Of a stretch of 64,000 nucleotides of DNA, positions 34,995 to 45,918 are shown piece by piece. Origin of the DNA: Phytophthora quininea (lineage: Eukaryota; Oomycota; Peronosporomycetes; Peronosporales; Peronosporaceae); the NCBI GenBank assembly GCA_011947345.1, contig JAAVTG010000554.1, positions 1,798,001-1,862,000 of the forward strand. Direction: 5' to 3'. The notes beneath the pieces are model-generated. The model saw only the letters and a list, made by a program, of their open reading frames with translations, made no database searches and was not told the DNA's origin. A program made the translations under genes and the position numbers. The stretch's first letter is position 1. Each line of letters opens with the position of its first letter.

Positions 34995-35898
34995 ATGGCC
35001 TCCTTCCGCTCTTCCGGCCTACTTCGCCCTCGTCATATACGTGCTGTGATCAACCGAGTCCGTCTTGGCAGCTTTAGACTCCGACTTCAACGATCGAGTG
35101 GTTCTGCAGTTCGCAGGCGACTCGCTTTTGGGAAGGCCACCACCCATCGGTGGACGGCTTTATATCGCAGTTGGCGGGTCGATACTCGCGCTCCGCCGAT
35201 ATAATCGTTTGAGCCTCTCTCGAGGATACAACACCAGGTACGGAGTTCGTGACGAGTTTGGTTGGAACAAGGGCGTCTAGCTCAATGGTTTGTCAATTTC
35301 AGATGGTACCCCAAGTACGTTCTTCCCCGCGTCGAGCAAGAGATTAAGAGCGGCAAATACAGTCCTGCTCTCATCACAGTCCTTCTAGGCACGAACAACG
35401 CGGTCTGATGAACGGAAGTAACAAGGAAATGCACGTCCCGGTCGCCAACTACACTCAAAACCTCATCACCATCGCAGAGGGTTTAGGACGGTGACTCCCA
35501 GCTCGAAAATCTTATTGATCACCCCACCACCCATTGGTGACGCTGCTAGACAGAAATTTGCGGCTGAACGAAACAATACCAAGAGGGGTTTGCTGGACCG
35601 GTCCAACGAGATGGCGAGAAAGTATGCTGCCGCTTGCGTCGATGCAGCGAACAAGGCGGGGGTTTCTGTTTGGGACTTGTACTCGTACTTCGACGCCATG
35701 GACGTGGGTGCGCGAGACACGCTGTTGACCGACGGCATCCACTTTAACATGGCAGGCCACCAGATGCTTGACGAGAACTTGCGAGCCCTGATCGCGTCCG
35801 ATTTCCCCGACGTGAACGACCTGCTCGACACGTACCAATTTCCGCTCGTGAGTCGGTGGGTGACTGAAGACCCGTACGTCCCCGAGAGCACAAACTAA
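34995..35898 (+). pseudogene. Secreted SGNH/GDSL esterase, IAH1-like, copy 3, degenerate
   Basis: Alignable with copies 1 and 2 over its whole length. The signal-peptide region is split by a frame change and a TGA at about 35047; block I survives as FAGDSLLG, block II as RGYNTRWYP across an intron near 35237-35302, and block III as LGTNNAV directly followed by TGA at about 35406. From 35491 the frame is open again: ITPPPIGDAARQKFAAERNN, then DGIHFNMAGHQ and the C-terminus YVPESTN. Nonsense changes in two places, the loss of D in GTND and frame changes make this a pseudogene. Confidence 0.75.
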
Positions 35899-36064
35899 CT
35901 CGGTTCGCAGCATCGGTGGCGACAATCGGTAGAAGATTGTAAGTTGCTTCCTTTGCAATAAACTTGAACTCGATTGCCTTTTTGCAGGTGTGTTGTCCGT
36001 TGGGAAACGGATTCGTGCGAGATCCAACCAACTTGCCATTCAACAATTGTCTGACCCCGACACA

Positions 36065-36495
36065 ATGGCGTTCTCCATCATACGAGGTGTATTCTGCCTG
36101 ATCGCACTTGCATCGTGCGTTTCGACTGTCGTCGCAGCAAAGTCAGATACTCGCTTCAAGCACCGCCCTGTCGTGCTGCTGGTTGGTGACTCGGTGACAG
36201 AATTGGCAGCTGACCCTCTTGCTTGGAAGTTGGCAGCAGAGTCGGTATCCCAGTGCTGGACGTGTACACGTACTTTAATTCCTTGTCCGAGGCGGAACGA
36301 AGCAATACGTTGGTGGATGGCTTGCACTACAATGCTGCGGGGAGTAAAATCGTCAGCGAGCAAATTCAGAAGGCAGTCAAAAATCAATTCCCCGGGGTTG
36401 CTTCTAGACTCGAATCCTGGCAACTCCCACCACCGAACAAATGGATAGCGGAAGACCATTCAATTGACCCCAACAAGCCTGGAAAAGACGAGTAA
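36065..36495 (+). pseudogene. Secreted SGNH esterase, IAH1-like, copy 4, with core deleted
   Basis: Begins with a good signal peptide (MAFSIIRGVFCLIALASCVS) and block I (LLVGDSVTELAADP), then jumps after about 36225 to the C-terminal third (SRVGIPVLDVYTYFNSLSEA, DGLHYNAAGSKIV). Around 110 residues containing blocks II and III are missing, and the two halves are in different frames. This is an internal deletion, not a sequencing slip. The C-terminal half is more diverged from copies 1-3 than they are from each other. Confidence 0.75.
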
Positions 36496-36587
36496 AACAA
36501 CTTTGCAATTAACGCTAGAATGGAATACTTCGAGCCTTCTTCACCTGGACAGGACCAGCGTTTATAATGCCATCGACTCGAAAGTCT

Positions 36588-38246
36588 TCAAGGTGGCGTC
36601 AAGTTTCCGATGAACCGCTTGATTTTCTTGGACGGACCAAGGTGCTTGTCACCAGCAACGTCCGGGTCCACGAGTTGACGCAGTCCATCCGGCACTAGGT
36701 CGAAGCCCGGGCGGTTCTCGATGGAGTATGGTTCGATGAGACTGTAGCCGTCGTCGTGGGCAGCCTCCTCAAGAGCTTCACACGCCTGCAAGAACGTCAT
36801 CTTGTTCATCTTGTCGAACGGCAGCTTGGTCACCTCTACGAACTTCTGGACGCGGAAGTTGCGCGCCAGCTTGTTGACTGTGATGTTTTCCGGGGACTTG
36901 ACATGCTCCGTGTCGACGATGTTGATGCCGATCTCCGAGTCGCTCGTCATACTGCGGCGGTTCCAGTTGGACGAACCCACCGACACGTACACGTCGTCCA
37001 CGATCACCAGCTTGGTGTGGATGTACAGCTCGCGCGACTCCTTGGTCGTGTACAGGTGGAACTTGTCCGGGTAGGCCTGCTGAAGAGGCGACACCATGTC
37101 GTACAAGTACTTGGCGTAGCCAGTGATGCCAGCTTCAACGCTGCGCTGCACGATGACAATGAGGCGTTCGATACTAGGCATCATGTCCATAAGAGCCTCC
37201 AGCAACTCCGGGACCAGGATGAAGTATTGGTCCTGGATGAAGATGTAGTTCTGTGCGTTGCGGATGGCCTTGATACGCGCGTGGAAGATGGACTGCTCTC
37301 CGTCAGGAGCAAACCCGTAATGAGGGTAGTCCGGACTGAAGGTGCGGCAGAGCTGTACTGCGTGAGTTCCGTCTTGAGGGATTTCCAACGAGACGCCTTC
37401 CTCGACCGGCGGGAGCGCCGAGAAGTCAGGGTTTTCAAAGTCGAGCAGGTCGTCGATGGGGTCGAGCGTGGGTTTGGGCTCAGCATTCCATCGCTCGAGG
37501 AAATTAGTCGCGACGTCTTTCGAGGCAGGACCGATGACTCGAGCGTGGGCGTCCAGCCATCCGTTGTATGTGCATTTGATGCCGGTGCGTTCGCGAAGTT
37601 CCTGCTGATCGTGTTCGAAGGTATCCCAACGATCGTTGGTCAAGTCCACCCCACCGACGTAAGCGATCAGGCCTCGTCCTTTGCGAACGATGACCGACTT
37701 TTGGTGGTGCGACGACGTTGCGTACGGCAGGCGGTCGTCGTAGACGAACCGAGCAGGCCCATTCTCCTTCGGGGGCGGCAGTGCATTAATAAGGTCGCGA
37801 ACTTCGTGGTTCTGGGCTCGTTCGGTGAGGTTGGCCCACACCAGCATGCGCCAGTCAGCGCCGCGCGCGACGGCTCCTTCAGCCAGCTCTGCGAGTTTGG
37901 TGTTGGGCTCACGAGGCTTGAATGGCACGTTGCAAGTGCCCCAGCCAGTGAGGTAGACGAGGTCTCCCTCGCCGACTTGTTGCATGTCGTCGGCCACGTC
38001 CGCAAAGTAGTCGGCCGTCGCCGCGTACATCTTGACGTGATTGCCCGTGGTGTAGAGCTGCAGGTCGGGACGGCGGTAGCCATTTCGCGAGGTCTTCATC
38101 TCTCTGGCCGTGAGGAACCACTGCTCCGGTTCCAGGTAGGGCTGGTCGAACGGAGCTTCGGCATCCTTCTCGGCCTTCTTCTTGAGCTGGAACGGGTCGA
38201 CGATGAACTGGAACGCGCGACTCAATCCTTCCGCTAGATCAGCCAT
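36588..38246 (-). CDS. PLD-like phosphodiesterase, copy 1 (intact)
   Basis: Intact 552-residue single-exon protein with two HKD half-sites: HHQKSVIVRKGRGLIAYVGG with DLTNDRWD, and HTKLVIVDDVYVSVGSSNWN. The N-terminus MADLAEGLSRAFQFIVDPF has no signal peptide and no PX, PH or C2 domain, so it is of the short PLD-like type expanded in oomycetes, probably cytosolic or peripheral on membranes. The likely reaction is phospholipid hydrolysis or transphosphatidylation; the substrate is not shown. The tail carries a basic end (LGPSKKIKRFIGNL). It is convergent with SGNH copy 4 and divergent from PLD copy 2, 2.2 kb away. Confidence 0.87.
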   Translation of the reverse strand: MADLAEGLSRAFQFIVDPFQLKKKAEKDAEAPFDQPYLEPEQWFLTAREMKTSRNGYRRPDLQLYTTGNHVKMYAATADYFADVADDMQQVGEGDLVYLTGWGTCNVPFKPREPNTKLAELAEGAVARGADWRMLVWANLTERAQNHEVRDLINALPPPKENGPARFVYDDRLPYATSSHHQKSVIVRKGRGLIAYVGGVDLTNDRWDTFEHDQQELRERTGIKCTYNGWLDAHARVIGPASKDVATNFLERWNAEPKPTLDPIDDLLDFENPDFSALPPVEEGVSLEIPQDGTHAVQLCRTFSPDYPHYGFAPDGEQSIFHARIKAIRNAQNYIFIQDQYFILVPELLEALMDMMPSIERLIVIVQRSVEAGITGYAKYLYDMVSPLQQAYPDKFHLYTTKESRELYIHTKLVIVDDVYVSVGSSNWNRRSMTSDSEIGINIVDTEHVKSPENITVNKLARNFRVQKFVEVTKLPFDKMNKMTFLQACEALEEAAHDDGYSLIEPYSIENRPGFDLVPDGLRQLVDPDVAGDKHLGPSKKIKRFIGNLTPP

Positions 38247-38290
38247 TGGTGGTGGTGGGTATCACTTGCAGTCGACTTGAGCTCTTCGAG

Positions 38291-38309
38291 GAAAAACGCA
38301 AAATGAGCT
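38291..38309 (-). promoter_or_regulatory. Oomycete initiator-like element of PLD copy 1
   Basis: On the minus strand AGCTCATTTTGCGTTTTTC lies about 45-63 bp upstream of the ATG. It has the CTCATTTT core and the T-rich flanking element in the right order, one of the best matches in the window. Confidence 0.6.
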
Positions 38310-38859
38310 CTCGGCCCAGCCAGCGCATTTGGACAAAGAGTAATCACGCCCGACGCTGCGAGGCGAAGGCATAAGCCAAGCCTCCCAGGATAGCTAGTGG
38401 CGCATAGCGTGCGGTGATTACCGTAGGGTTTTGTCGTCGGCAGCATCAACTAGTGCAGCAGGATTTGCCCCGGATTTCCTCGATCTCAGCAAGGTCGCCT
38501 GATAGGCCATCGGGATTCATGCTTGGCCCATGCAGACGTCCCTGTTGCCAACCAAAACTGAAGGATATCAAAACGTACTGGGCTGTGTGCTACTATTTCC
38601 ATCGATACTCATCTTGCTAAGCTCTCACTGTGGGGAAAATCGTCTTCCAGCAAACGCATTGCCGGTATGCGAACACTCTGCTTGCGATCTAGAGCCTTTT
38701 GGCAGCTCAACCTATCTCGCTGTTAGTGCTGCCAGAGTTAATCTGGGAAATAAATGGAGGCGCTGCGATAAAGCGCTTAAGCGCTTACGCCGACTTTTCG
38801 TCTGTGTGCACGGATCACTCGCTTCAAACGCTTTCCTGTCCGGTCTGGTAAACCAGCCG

Positions 38860-38995
38860 ACTCGTAGAAACACACGTTCTCGTCCCAAACGATAACATCA
38901 TACGGCATCCACTTGACCGCGGACGGGAACCAGATCGTTGACGAGTTTTGGAGTGGCACGATCCTGTCCGTACCAATTCCTGCCGTCGGATAAAC
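38860..38995 (+). pseudogene. Relic of a fifth SGNH esterase C-terminus
   Basis: In the plus frame from 38904 the translation GIHLTADGNQIVDEFW matches block V of the SGNH copies (DGIHFSAAGH then IVDEKF). Nothing upstream in frame is preserved. It shows that the SGNH array once reached past PLD copy 1. Confidence 0.5.
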
Positions 38996-39582
38996 GATGA
39001 CAGATCAACAGGAACATGTGTCCGCGTGTGTGTCGATTGCCTCAAGTCGACAGCGCAATTGAAAATTGAAACGGAAACAGGACTACTTCCCCTAGGACTC
39101 CAAACTTTCCCGCCTGCAGACGAACTTTCACAGACGAGCATGGAGAATCTGGCGATCAAGATTGTGGTCTGCTGCTGAGTCGATTATGTTTTACTCCGAG
39201 ACATGCGCGCTGCGAGCTTGCTGTCGGCAATCATGATTCACGCTAGAGACTCGACGAAAGCCACGATGGTCGCCATTTCAAATGCCCTATGGACATCGTA
39301 ATTATTGCTGAAACGTGAACCCACAACTGATTTACAACTACAAGCATAAAACCCTTCCAAATGCATACATGTCATGATTTAAAGACAGATTAGCGGAAAA
39401 ATCGAGTATTAGGATTATTGATACAAGAGCTGCTATTGTTATTAATATACCACGATACTTTGAAAAATGTAGTAGTATTAGTTCAATTGTATTAATACTT
39501 CGATAATACTTTGGGCAAGAGAGCGGTGAAACGTCTGAAGAAGTTGTTTCGGAGACGAGCATCAAGAACCTGCGGTTTTAGC

Positions 39583-39920
39583 AGTGAAGACTTGTCAGGT
39601 GTTTGTGACACAAGAATGTGTACAGGCGAGCTCGGACCAGCTGTGGTTCGTGTAAATGTGCTGGACGACTGCGATGTACAAATGGGAGAAGCGTGGCAAG
39701 CGCCAGGTCCATGAAGACACCACGCATTTGAGTTGGTCCAGTCAGTCCACACAAACCAGCCAGGCATCGTTTACAAGGATGGAGAAGTGCGAATAAAGAT
39801 CATAGAGTCTGTAATCTTGGCTACAGAGACTTGTCAAGGTTTGTTGTGCAAGAACATGTTCAGGCGAGCTCGAACTGACATGGCTCGTATAAATGTACTG
39901 GATGACTGCCCAGAGATCGT
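39583..39920 (+). repeat. Two diverged direct repeats of about 105 bp
   Basis: Segments at about 39583-39690 and 39815-39920 share the order GACTTGTCA, a TGT-rich stretch, AGGCGAGCTCG, TGGCTCGT/TGGTTCGT, AAATGT-CTGGA-GACTGC. They lie about 230 bp apart and are not part of a recognised gene. Confidence 0.5.
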
Positions 39921-40365
39921 GTGCAACATCTAATAAGTCACACTATAGCTTAATCACCTCATACTCGCCTGTCCTCGAAGTGACTTCCGATTGCTCGGTC
40001 TGTTGCTCCGTTTCCTGAATAATATCTTGCATTTCAGTACTCAACTACTAGGGGTTCCAAAGGAGACGAGTTTTCGTTGCCTATTCACATTTCATTATTG
40101 ATTCACCTTTAAAGGTCCCAACTGATAGGAATTTGTATTGTGCGAGGCCCTGGGCACGTAGATCACCTCCCTGCTCGGCCTTATGGATTGGACCTACAAA
40201 GTATTATCAAGAGTAGTAGATGTAATACAAAACACTGTATCGATATTAACTATATTAATACATATAATTTCGACAAATATGATCATATTAGTATTACTAT
40301 TTTACAGTATTGCATTTGCACTGTATTACTGAATAATACAATACTTTGGATAATCTGCCCAAAGA

Positions 40366-40380
40366 TCTCATTCCTGGTTC
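40366..40380 (+). promoter_or_regulatory. Oomycete initiator-like element of PLD copy 2
   Basis: ATCTCATTCCTGGTT lies about 51 bp upstream of the ATG, directly downstream of an AT-rich block that ends abruptly here. Confidence 0.5.
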
Positions 40381-40430
40381 CGCCTCGCTCCGCTCAAGTC
40401 GATCCGCTCAATCCTCTCTCCCCCTTGACC

Positions 40431-42020
40431 ATGGAAGGCCTCAGTCGCGCCTTCCACTTCATCGTGGACCCGTTCCAGAAGGAGAAGAAGCCCGAGAAGG
40501 AAGCCACGGCGCCCTTCGACCAACCCTACCTCGAGCCCGAGCGCTGGTTCCTGACCGAGGAGGAGATGAAGACGTCTCGCGATGGCTACGCTCGCCACGG
40601 CATTCATCTCTACACCAAGGGCAACCACGTCAAGATGTACGCGGCCTCGGCCGACTACTTTGCGGACGTGGCCGACGACATGCAGGAAGTGCGCAATGGA
40701 GACCTTGTCTACCTCACTGGCTGGGGCACCTGCAACGTGCCATTTAAGCCCCACGAGCCGGACACGAAGCTCACAGAGCTGGCTGAGGGCGCCGTCAAGC
40801 GGGGCGCTGATTGGCGCATGTTGGTCTGGTCCAACATCACCGAACGGGCTCAGAACCACGAAGTCCGCGACATCATCAACGCCCTGCCGCCTCCACGGGA
40901 GAACGGACCTGCTCGGTTCGTGTACGACGACCGTCTTCCCCACGCCACGTCGTCGCACCACCAAAATCGGTCATCGTCCGCAAGGGACGAGACCTGATCG
41001 CTTATGTTGGTGGCGTGGACTTGACCAACGACCGTTGGGATACACTTGAGCACGACCAGGCGGATCTGCGTGAACGCGCCGGCATCAAGTGCCTCTGGAA
41101 CGGCTGGCTGGACGCCCACGCCAGGATCATTGGCCCCGCCACGAGGGACGTGGCCGCCAACTTTTGGACCGCTGGAACTCGGAGCCGAAGCCGTCGCTTG
41201 ACATGATGGACGACCTGCTGGACTTTGAGAATCCCGACTTCTCGGCGTTGCCTCCCATTGATGAAGGGCCGATCCCCTGGACATCCCCAACGACGGTACC
41301 CACGCCGTGCAGCTCTGCCGCACCTTCAGTCCGGACTACGACCACTACGGCTTCGCCCCTCAGGGAGAGCAGTCCATCTTCCACGCGCGTATCAAGGCCA
41401 TCCGCAACGCACAGAACTACATCTTCATCCAGGACCAATACTTCATCCTGGTCCCGGAGTTGCTGGAGGCTCTTATGGACATGATGCCTAGTATCGAACG
41501 CCTCATTGTCATCGTGCAGCGCACCGTCGAGGCCGGATACACTGGCTACGCCAAGTACTTGTACGACATGGTGTCGCCTCTTCAGCAGGCCTACCCGGAC
41601 AAGTTCCACCTGTACACGACCAAGGAGTCGCGCGAGCTGTACATCCACACCAAGCTGGTGATCGTGGACGACGTGTACGTGTCGGTGGGTTCGTCCAACT
41701 GGAACCGCCGCAGTATGACGAGCGACTCGGAGATCGGCATCAACATCGTCGACACGGAGCATGTCAAGTCCCCGGAAAACATCACAGTCAACAAGCTGGC
41801 GCGCAACTTCCGCATCCAGAAGTTCGTGGAGGCGACCAAACTGCCGTACGACGAGGTGGACAAGATGACGTTCCTCGAGGCCTGCGACGCCCTCGAAAGG
41901 GCCGCCAACGACGACGGCTACAGCCTCATCCAGCCGTACGCCGTGGAGGACAAGGCCGGCTTCGACTTTGTGCCGGATGCGCTGCGCCAGATCGTGGACC
42001 CGGACGTCGAGGAGAACTAA
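40431..42020 (+). CDS. PLD-like phosphodiesterase, copy 2 (three one-base gaps)
   Basis: Paralogue of copy 1, starting MEGLSRAFHFIVDPFQ and ending DPDVEEN, 530 residues once mended. Three contractions interrupt it, all in runs of four: AAAA 40963-40966 inside the first HKD site (SSHHQ to KSVIVRKG), TTTT 41162-41165 (VAANF to LDRWN) and CCCC 41274-41277 (DEGPIP to LDIPNDG). The second HKD site HTKLVIVDD is intact. Copy 1 has one extra base at the corresponding places. From about 41363 to 41820 the DNA is almost identical to copy 1, while the rest is clearly diverged. It lacks the basic C-terminal extension of copy 1. Sequence error seems likelier than true inactivation, but both are possible. 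Confidence 0.8.
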
Positions 42021-42973
42021 ACATCGCAAGCATGTGTCTGTATTGCGGCATCAAACTCGCTGAGCTTCAAAGTTGTCAGCCGAGCCTTGCTAACGTGAAC
42101 GAGTGAAACCTTCGTGAAAATGAAAACAAAAATGTACTTGATTGGAACGAGTCGGTGTGAGTTTGCCCTGGAACGCCTTCAACGCCCTGGTGGGGCGTAC
42201 TACTGCACAGACTGACGGTGGAGGCTGCAGGGTCCTCTTGGTTCTCGGTTCGCGGCAAGTGAATTCCGGCCATCTCTTTACTTTGGACGCAATACGCTTC
42301 TCCGACGAATACTTTGGGAACGGACATCGCCGACAGCGCAAAAGTTTCGTGGCGCTCAACGAACGAAGCATCAATGCGGCCGAAGAAGCCTAGTCTTGTA
42401 GCGCTCGCACTGAAATTCGTGTGACTAGTTCGCCAGCTTCCGCACCTCTCGAGCTTTGTCGTCATCGCTCAAGTAGGCGGGAGGCATAAAAGCGCATTGG
42501 AGGCGGCACCAAGCAGCTTCAACACGTTGCAGTTGTGCTGGACTTGACCAGCAACGTGGCGACGACTCTTTCAGCACATTTGAGGCTGTCCGACATTTGG
42601 CAGGCCTCGACAAGTATGATACATCCAGCAGTCTGCCCAAGGTGGCGAGCACTCCACCCGACAGCCTGGCTACTGAACGCGCGGTGTCTCGCTACTCGGC
42701 CACGTGATCGCCGGAAAGCCGACCGTTTGTGCCGTCAATTCTCCCGCACGTTTCCTGGCCAGATCAACGCCCACTTGGCATGGGGTCCTGCTCCTCAACG
42801 CTCGTTTTCCACTGGGTCGAAATGTCCAGCACCGGCACGAGCGTTTACTCAAGAGCACCCCGTACTGGCCCCCATACAGGTCCCAGTCGACAGCACCAGT
42901 TGATCTTTCACTCCTGAATTGGCGTCGCTTCACCAAGTTCCTCACTCACCACGACCCAAGCCGTCCACGCGCG
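42021..42973. other. Intergenic, nothing recognised
   Basis: About 950 bp between the PLD copy 2 stop and SUT2. The frame upstream of SUT2 is open for 270 bases before its ATG but has no counterpart in the other SUT copies, so it was not included. No motif or repeat was recognised. Confidence 0.45.
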
Positions 42974-44409
42974 ATGACCCCGCTCAACTCCGTCAAAGAG
43001 CTCGAATCCGGCACCTATGACGCCCACGGGACGCCCAGTTTCAAGGAGAACCGACCGCTACTCGGCGCCTCGATCCCGCAGCTTCTACTGATCGCCATGC
43101 CGCGGATGGCCATTCGCATGGCCTGGACCGCTCAATGGTCGGCACTAGGGCCGTACCTGGGAACGATGCTGCCCAAGTACGCGGTGCAACTCGCTCAGAT
43201 CATCGGCCCCGTCACCGGTATCCTCGTCGCCCCCACCGTCGGCGCCTTCAGTGACCGCAGCACCAACCGCCTGGGTCGTCGTCGACCATTTCTCATCTAC
43301 GGCGCCATCACCAGCGCCATTTGCTACACGGCGATGGGGTACACTCGGCAGATCGGAGACGCTTTGGGCGACACTGGCAGCGGCAAGAAAGGAGAAGAGA
43401 CCCACCGCTTCTGGACCATCTTCTTCACCATCTTCTTCTACGCCTGGATGGACATCACCGTCAACGTGGTGCAGACTCCGCTGAACCTCATGATCGCCGA
43501 TTTCGCCGGCGAGCGACAGACGTTGGGCGCGGCAATCGGTCAAGGCTGGTCTGCGCTAGGAGCCATCATGGTGGCTGGTTACATCTACTTTTTCGGTGCG
43601 GCTCACTTGACGCTGCGCTGGTTCCTCTTCATGCTTTCGGCGACCATGATCTGCACTGTCACGATTGCCTGCATCTTCGGCGAGGAGCACAGGACTGACA
43701 AGACTGAGCAGTCCCTTGGATCGGCTTGGTCCGACGTCAAGAGCGCGTTCGTCGCTATCTACGAAGGCTTCAGGTCACTGCCGGCGCCGCTGCTACAATT
43801 CTGCGTCGTGATCCTCTGCGTCATGTACGGCTTCTCGGCGTACAATGGCAATAAGGGCAATTCTTCGGCATTACGGTGCTCGGTGGTGACGCCAAGGGCG
43901 CCAACATGTGCAAGCCTAACTGCACCGACGCCCAGAAAGAGTTCAACCGCGGCGTTCGGATCGCTGGAGGGCAGGCCGATCTCCTGTTCAGCATCGTGGG
44001 ATACGTCTACTCGTGGCTCCTGCCGTGGCTCGTGAAGCACGTCGGTGCCAAGTGGGTGCTAGCGGGGGCTCTGATCCCGCAGTCGCTCCTTATGGTGATG
44101 GCTTTCTCCGACATTATCGCAGTGGATGTGGCGCTGGTGGTGCTGACGGTGATCACAGTCACCACCGTCCTCGCCTTGAACGTCCCCGTGATCGTCCATG
44201 TGATCGGCAGCGACACCGACATCGGCGTTTACGTGGGCGTATTCAATGCCGCCAACTGCCTCGGACAGCTCCTCAACTTCTCGGTCGGCGCTGCCGTTAT
44301 CGACACCTCGCTTGGCTACCGACTGCCAGTCTTCCTCGGTGGCGCGATGAGTTTCATCGGAATGCTCTTCGTCGTCCTGTTCTTCAACATCAAGATGCAC
44401 AGCTTGTGA
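42974..44409 (+). CDS. Sucrose/SLC45-type MFS transporter, copy 2
   Basis: Start chosen at MTPLNSVKELESGTYDAHGT because it gives the same short cytosolic head as copies 3 and 4. Helix landmarks: MPRMAIRMAWTAQWSALGPY, the loop SDRSTNRLGRRRPF, YAWMDITVNVVQTPLNLMIA, HLTLRWFLFMLSATMI, and the end FFNIKMHSL. One base (C) is missing at about 43858, splitting FSAYNGNKG from QFFG; mending it gives about 478 residues. It is convergent with copy 3, with 86 bp between stops. By sequence it is closer to SUT1 (11 kb) in the HLTLRWFL region than to copies 3 and 4. Confidence 0.83.
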
Positions 44410-44495
44410 ATTTCGTTCATTGCGTACACTACCCATAGCATAGCATTTGTGAGCGCTCAACAAAAATAATACGATTGTGTTTTACTTGGCGCTGT

Positions 44496-45918
44496 CTACA
44501 TGGAGTACATCTTCATCTTGAAGAAGAGCAGGGATGTGATGAAGCCCAAGGCGCTCATGACGCCACCAAGGAAGACTGGGAGCTTGTAACCGAGCGAGGT
44601 CTCCACCAGTCCAGACCCGATCGCAAAGTTGAGCAGTTGGCCGAAGCAGTTGGCCGAGTTCAAGGCCCCACGTAGATGCCGATCTCTTCGTCCTCTCCGA
44701 AGACGTGGATAACAACGGGGACGATCAGAGAGAACCAAACGGCCTGTGTGATGCTGGTGATGGCGACTACGAACACGTTGAACGTGACGTCGCTGGTCCA
44801 GGCCATGATCATCAGGAACATCTGCGGGATCGTCGAGACGGTGAGGACCCACTTGACGCCGAACTTGTGCACCAAGCGCGGCACTGTCCACGAGTAGATG
44901 TAGCCGACAATGTTGAAGAGCAGGTCGGCGCGTCCGCCGGCGATACTGACGCCATGGTTGTAGGCGTCCTGCTGCGGGGTGCACGGCTTACAGTCATCGG
45001 CGTTCTCAGCAACGCCATCGTACACTTCGAGACCAAAGAACTGTCCTTTGTTGCCGTTGTAAGCGGTGTAACCGTACTCCACGAAAAAGAAAGACACCGT
45101 AGACGGCAAGTACTCCGGGAAGAGTGCGGATGCCGTGGTAGACAGAGGCGAAGGCGTGGCCGACACGCTTGCACGTCGACACGTCGTCCACCTTGCTCGG
45201 GTCCAATGGGGTCTCCTTGGCAAACACCACCGCGACTGCAATGCAGATGAACATGACCACCGACAGCATCCCCATGAACCAGTGGATGGTCTTGTGGGCA
45301 GCTCCGAAGAACTCAATGTAGCCGGCAATCAAGATGGCTCCGAGCGTTGACCAAGCCTGGCCCAAGGCGGCACCGGTGGTTTGACGATCACCAGCAAAAT
45401 CCGCCACCAACAGCATCGCTGGAGTCTGCACCACGTTCACGGTGATGTCCATCCACAGGTAGAAGAAGACCGTGAGAATGGATGTCCACGTGCGGTCGGT
45501 CTTTTCTCCTTCCGTGCCATCGCCGTGGTCGCCCAGAGCTTCGCCCATTTCGCGCGTGTAGCCCATGGCGATCCAGCAGATGATGCTGAGAACCCCAGCG
45601 GTGATCAGGAACGGTCGACGACGACCCATTTTCATGGTGCTGCGGTCGCTGAAGACGCCGACACTTGGAGCTACCAACACACCGACAATGGGGCCGATGA
45701 ACTGCGTGATCTGCACGGCAAAGTTGGGCAGCATTGTGACAGTAGGGGCCGAGAGCTGCCCACTGCGCGGCCCACGCCATATTGATGGCCATCCGAGGCA
45801 TGGACACTGCCAGTAGGAGCCACATCGACGGGTGAGAGAGCGAAGTCTGTTCCCGAGTGAGAGAGGCCTTGGTCTTGGGGGAGCTCTGCAAGTCGTAGCC
45901 TTTCTCGACGTCTGCCAT
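44496..45918 (-). CDS. Sucrose/SLC45-type MFS transporter, copy 3 (several one-base gaps)
   Basis: Starts MADVEKGYDLQSSPKTKASL and ends FFKMKMYSM. The SUT loop SDRSTMKMGRRRPF and all twelve helices can be followed. Compared base by base with copy 4, it lacks two bases around 45735-45745, one T in the run at 45084-45088 (FLFF/VEYGYTAYNG) and one A at 44670 (IYVG/ALNSAN), so translation is broken in three places. From about 45370 to 45735 it is almost identical in DNA to copy 4. The defects are all short-run contractions, which favours sequence error, but a young pseudogene cannot be ruled out. Confidence 0.75.

Larger units (their letters stand above)
38310..40365. other. Gene-poor spacer between the two PLD genes
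   Basis: About 2 kb without a supported gene. It holds a relic of the SGNH family, a pair of diverged direct repeats and two AT-rich patches (39380-39515 and 40200-40355) full of TATTAATA/GATAATAC words; these are listed separately where they can be delimited. Confidence 0.5.

Noticed and set aside
36756..38237. Open frame of 493 codons on the plus strand
   Set aside because: It is the exact antisense of the intact PLD copy 1, has a histidine/valine/arginine-rich composition typical of such shadows, and the same kind of frame recurs opposite PLD copy 2 (41127-42029).
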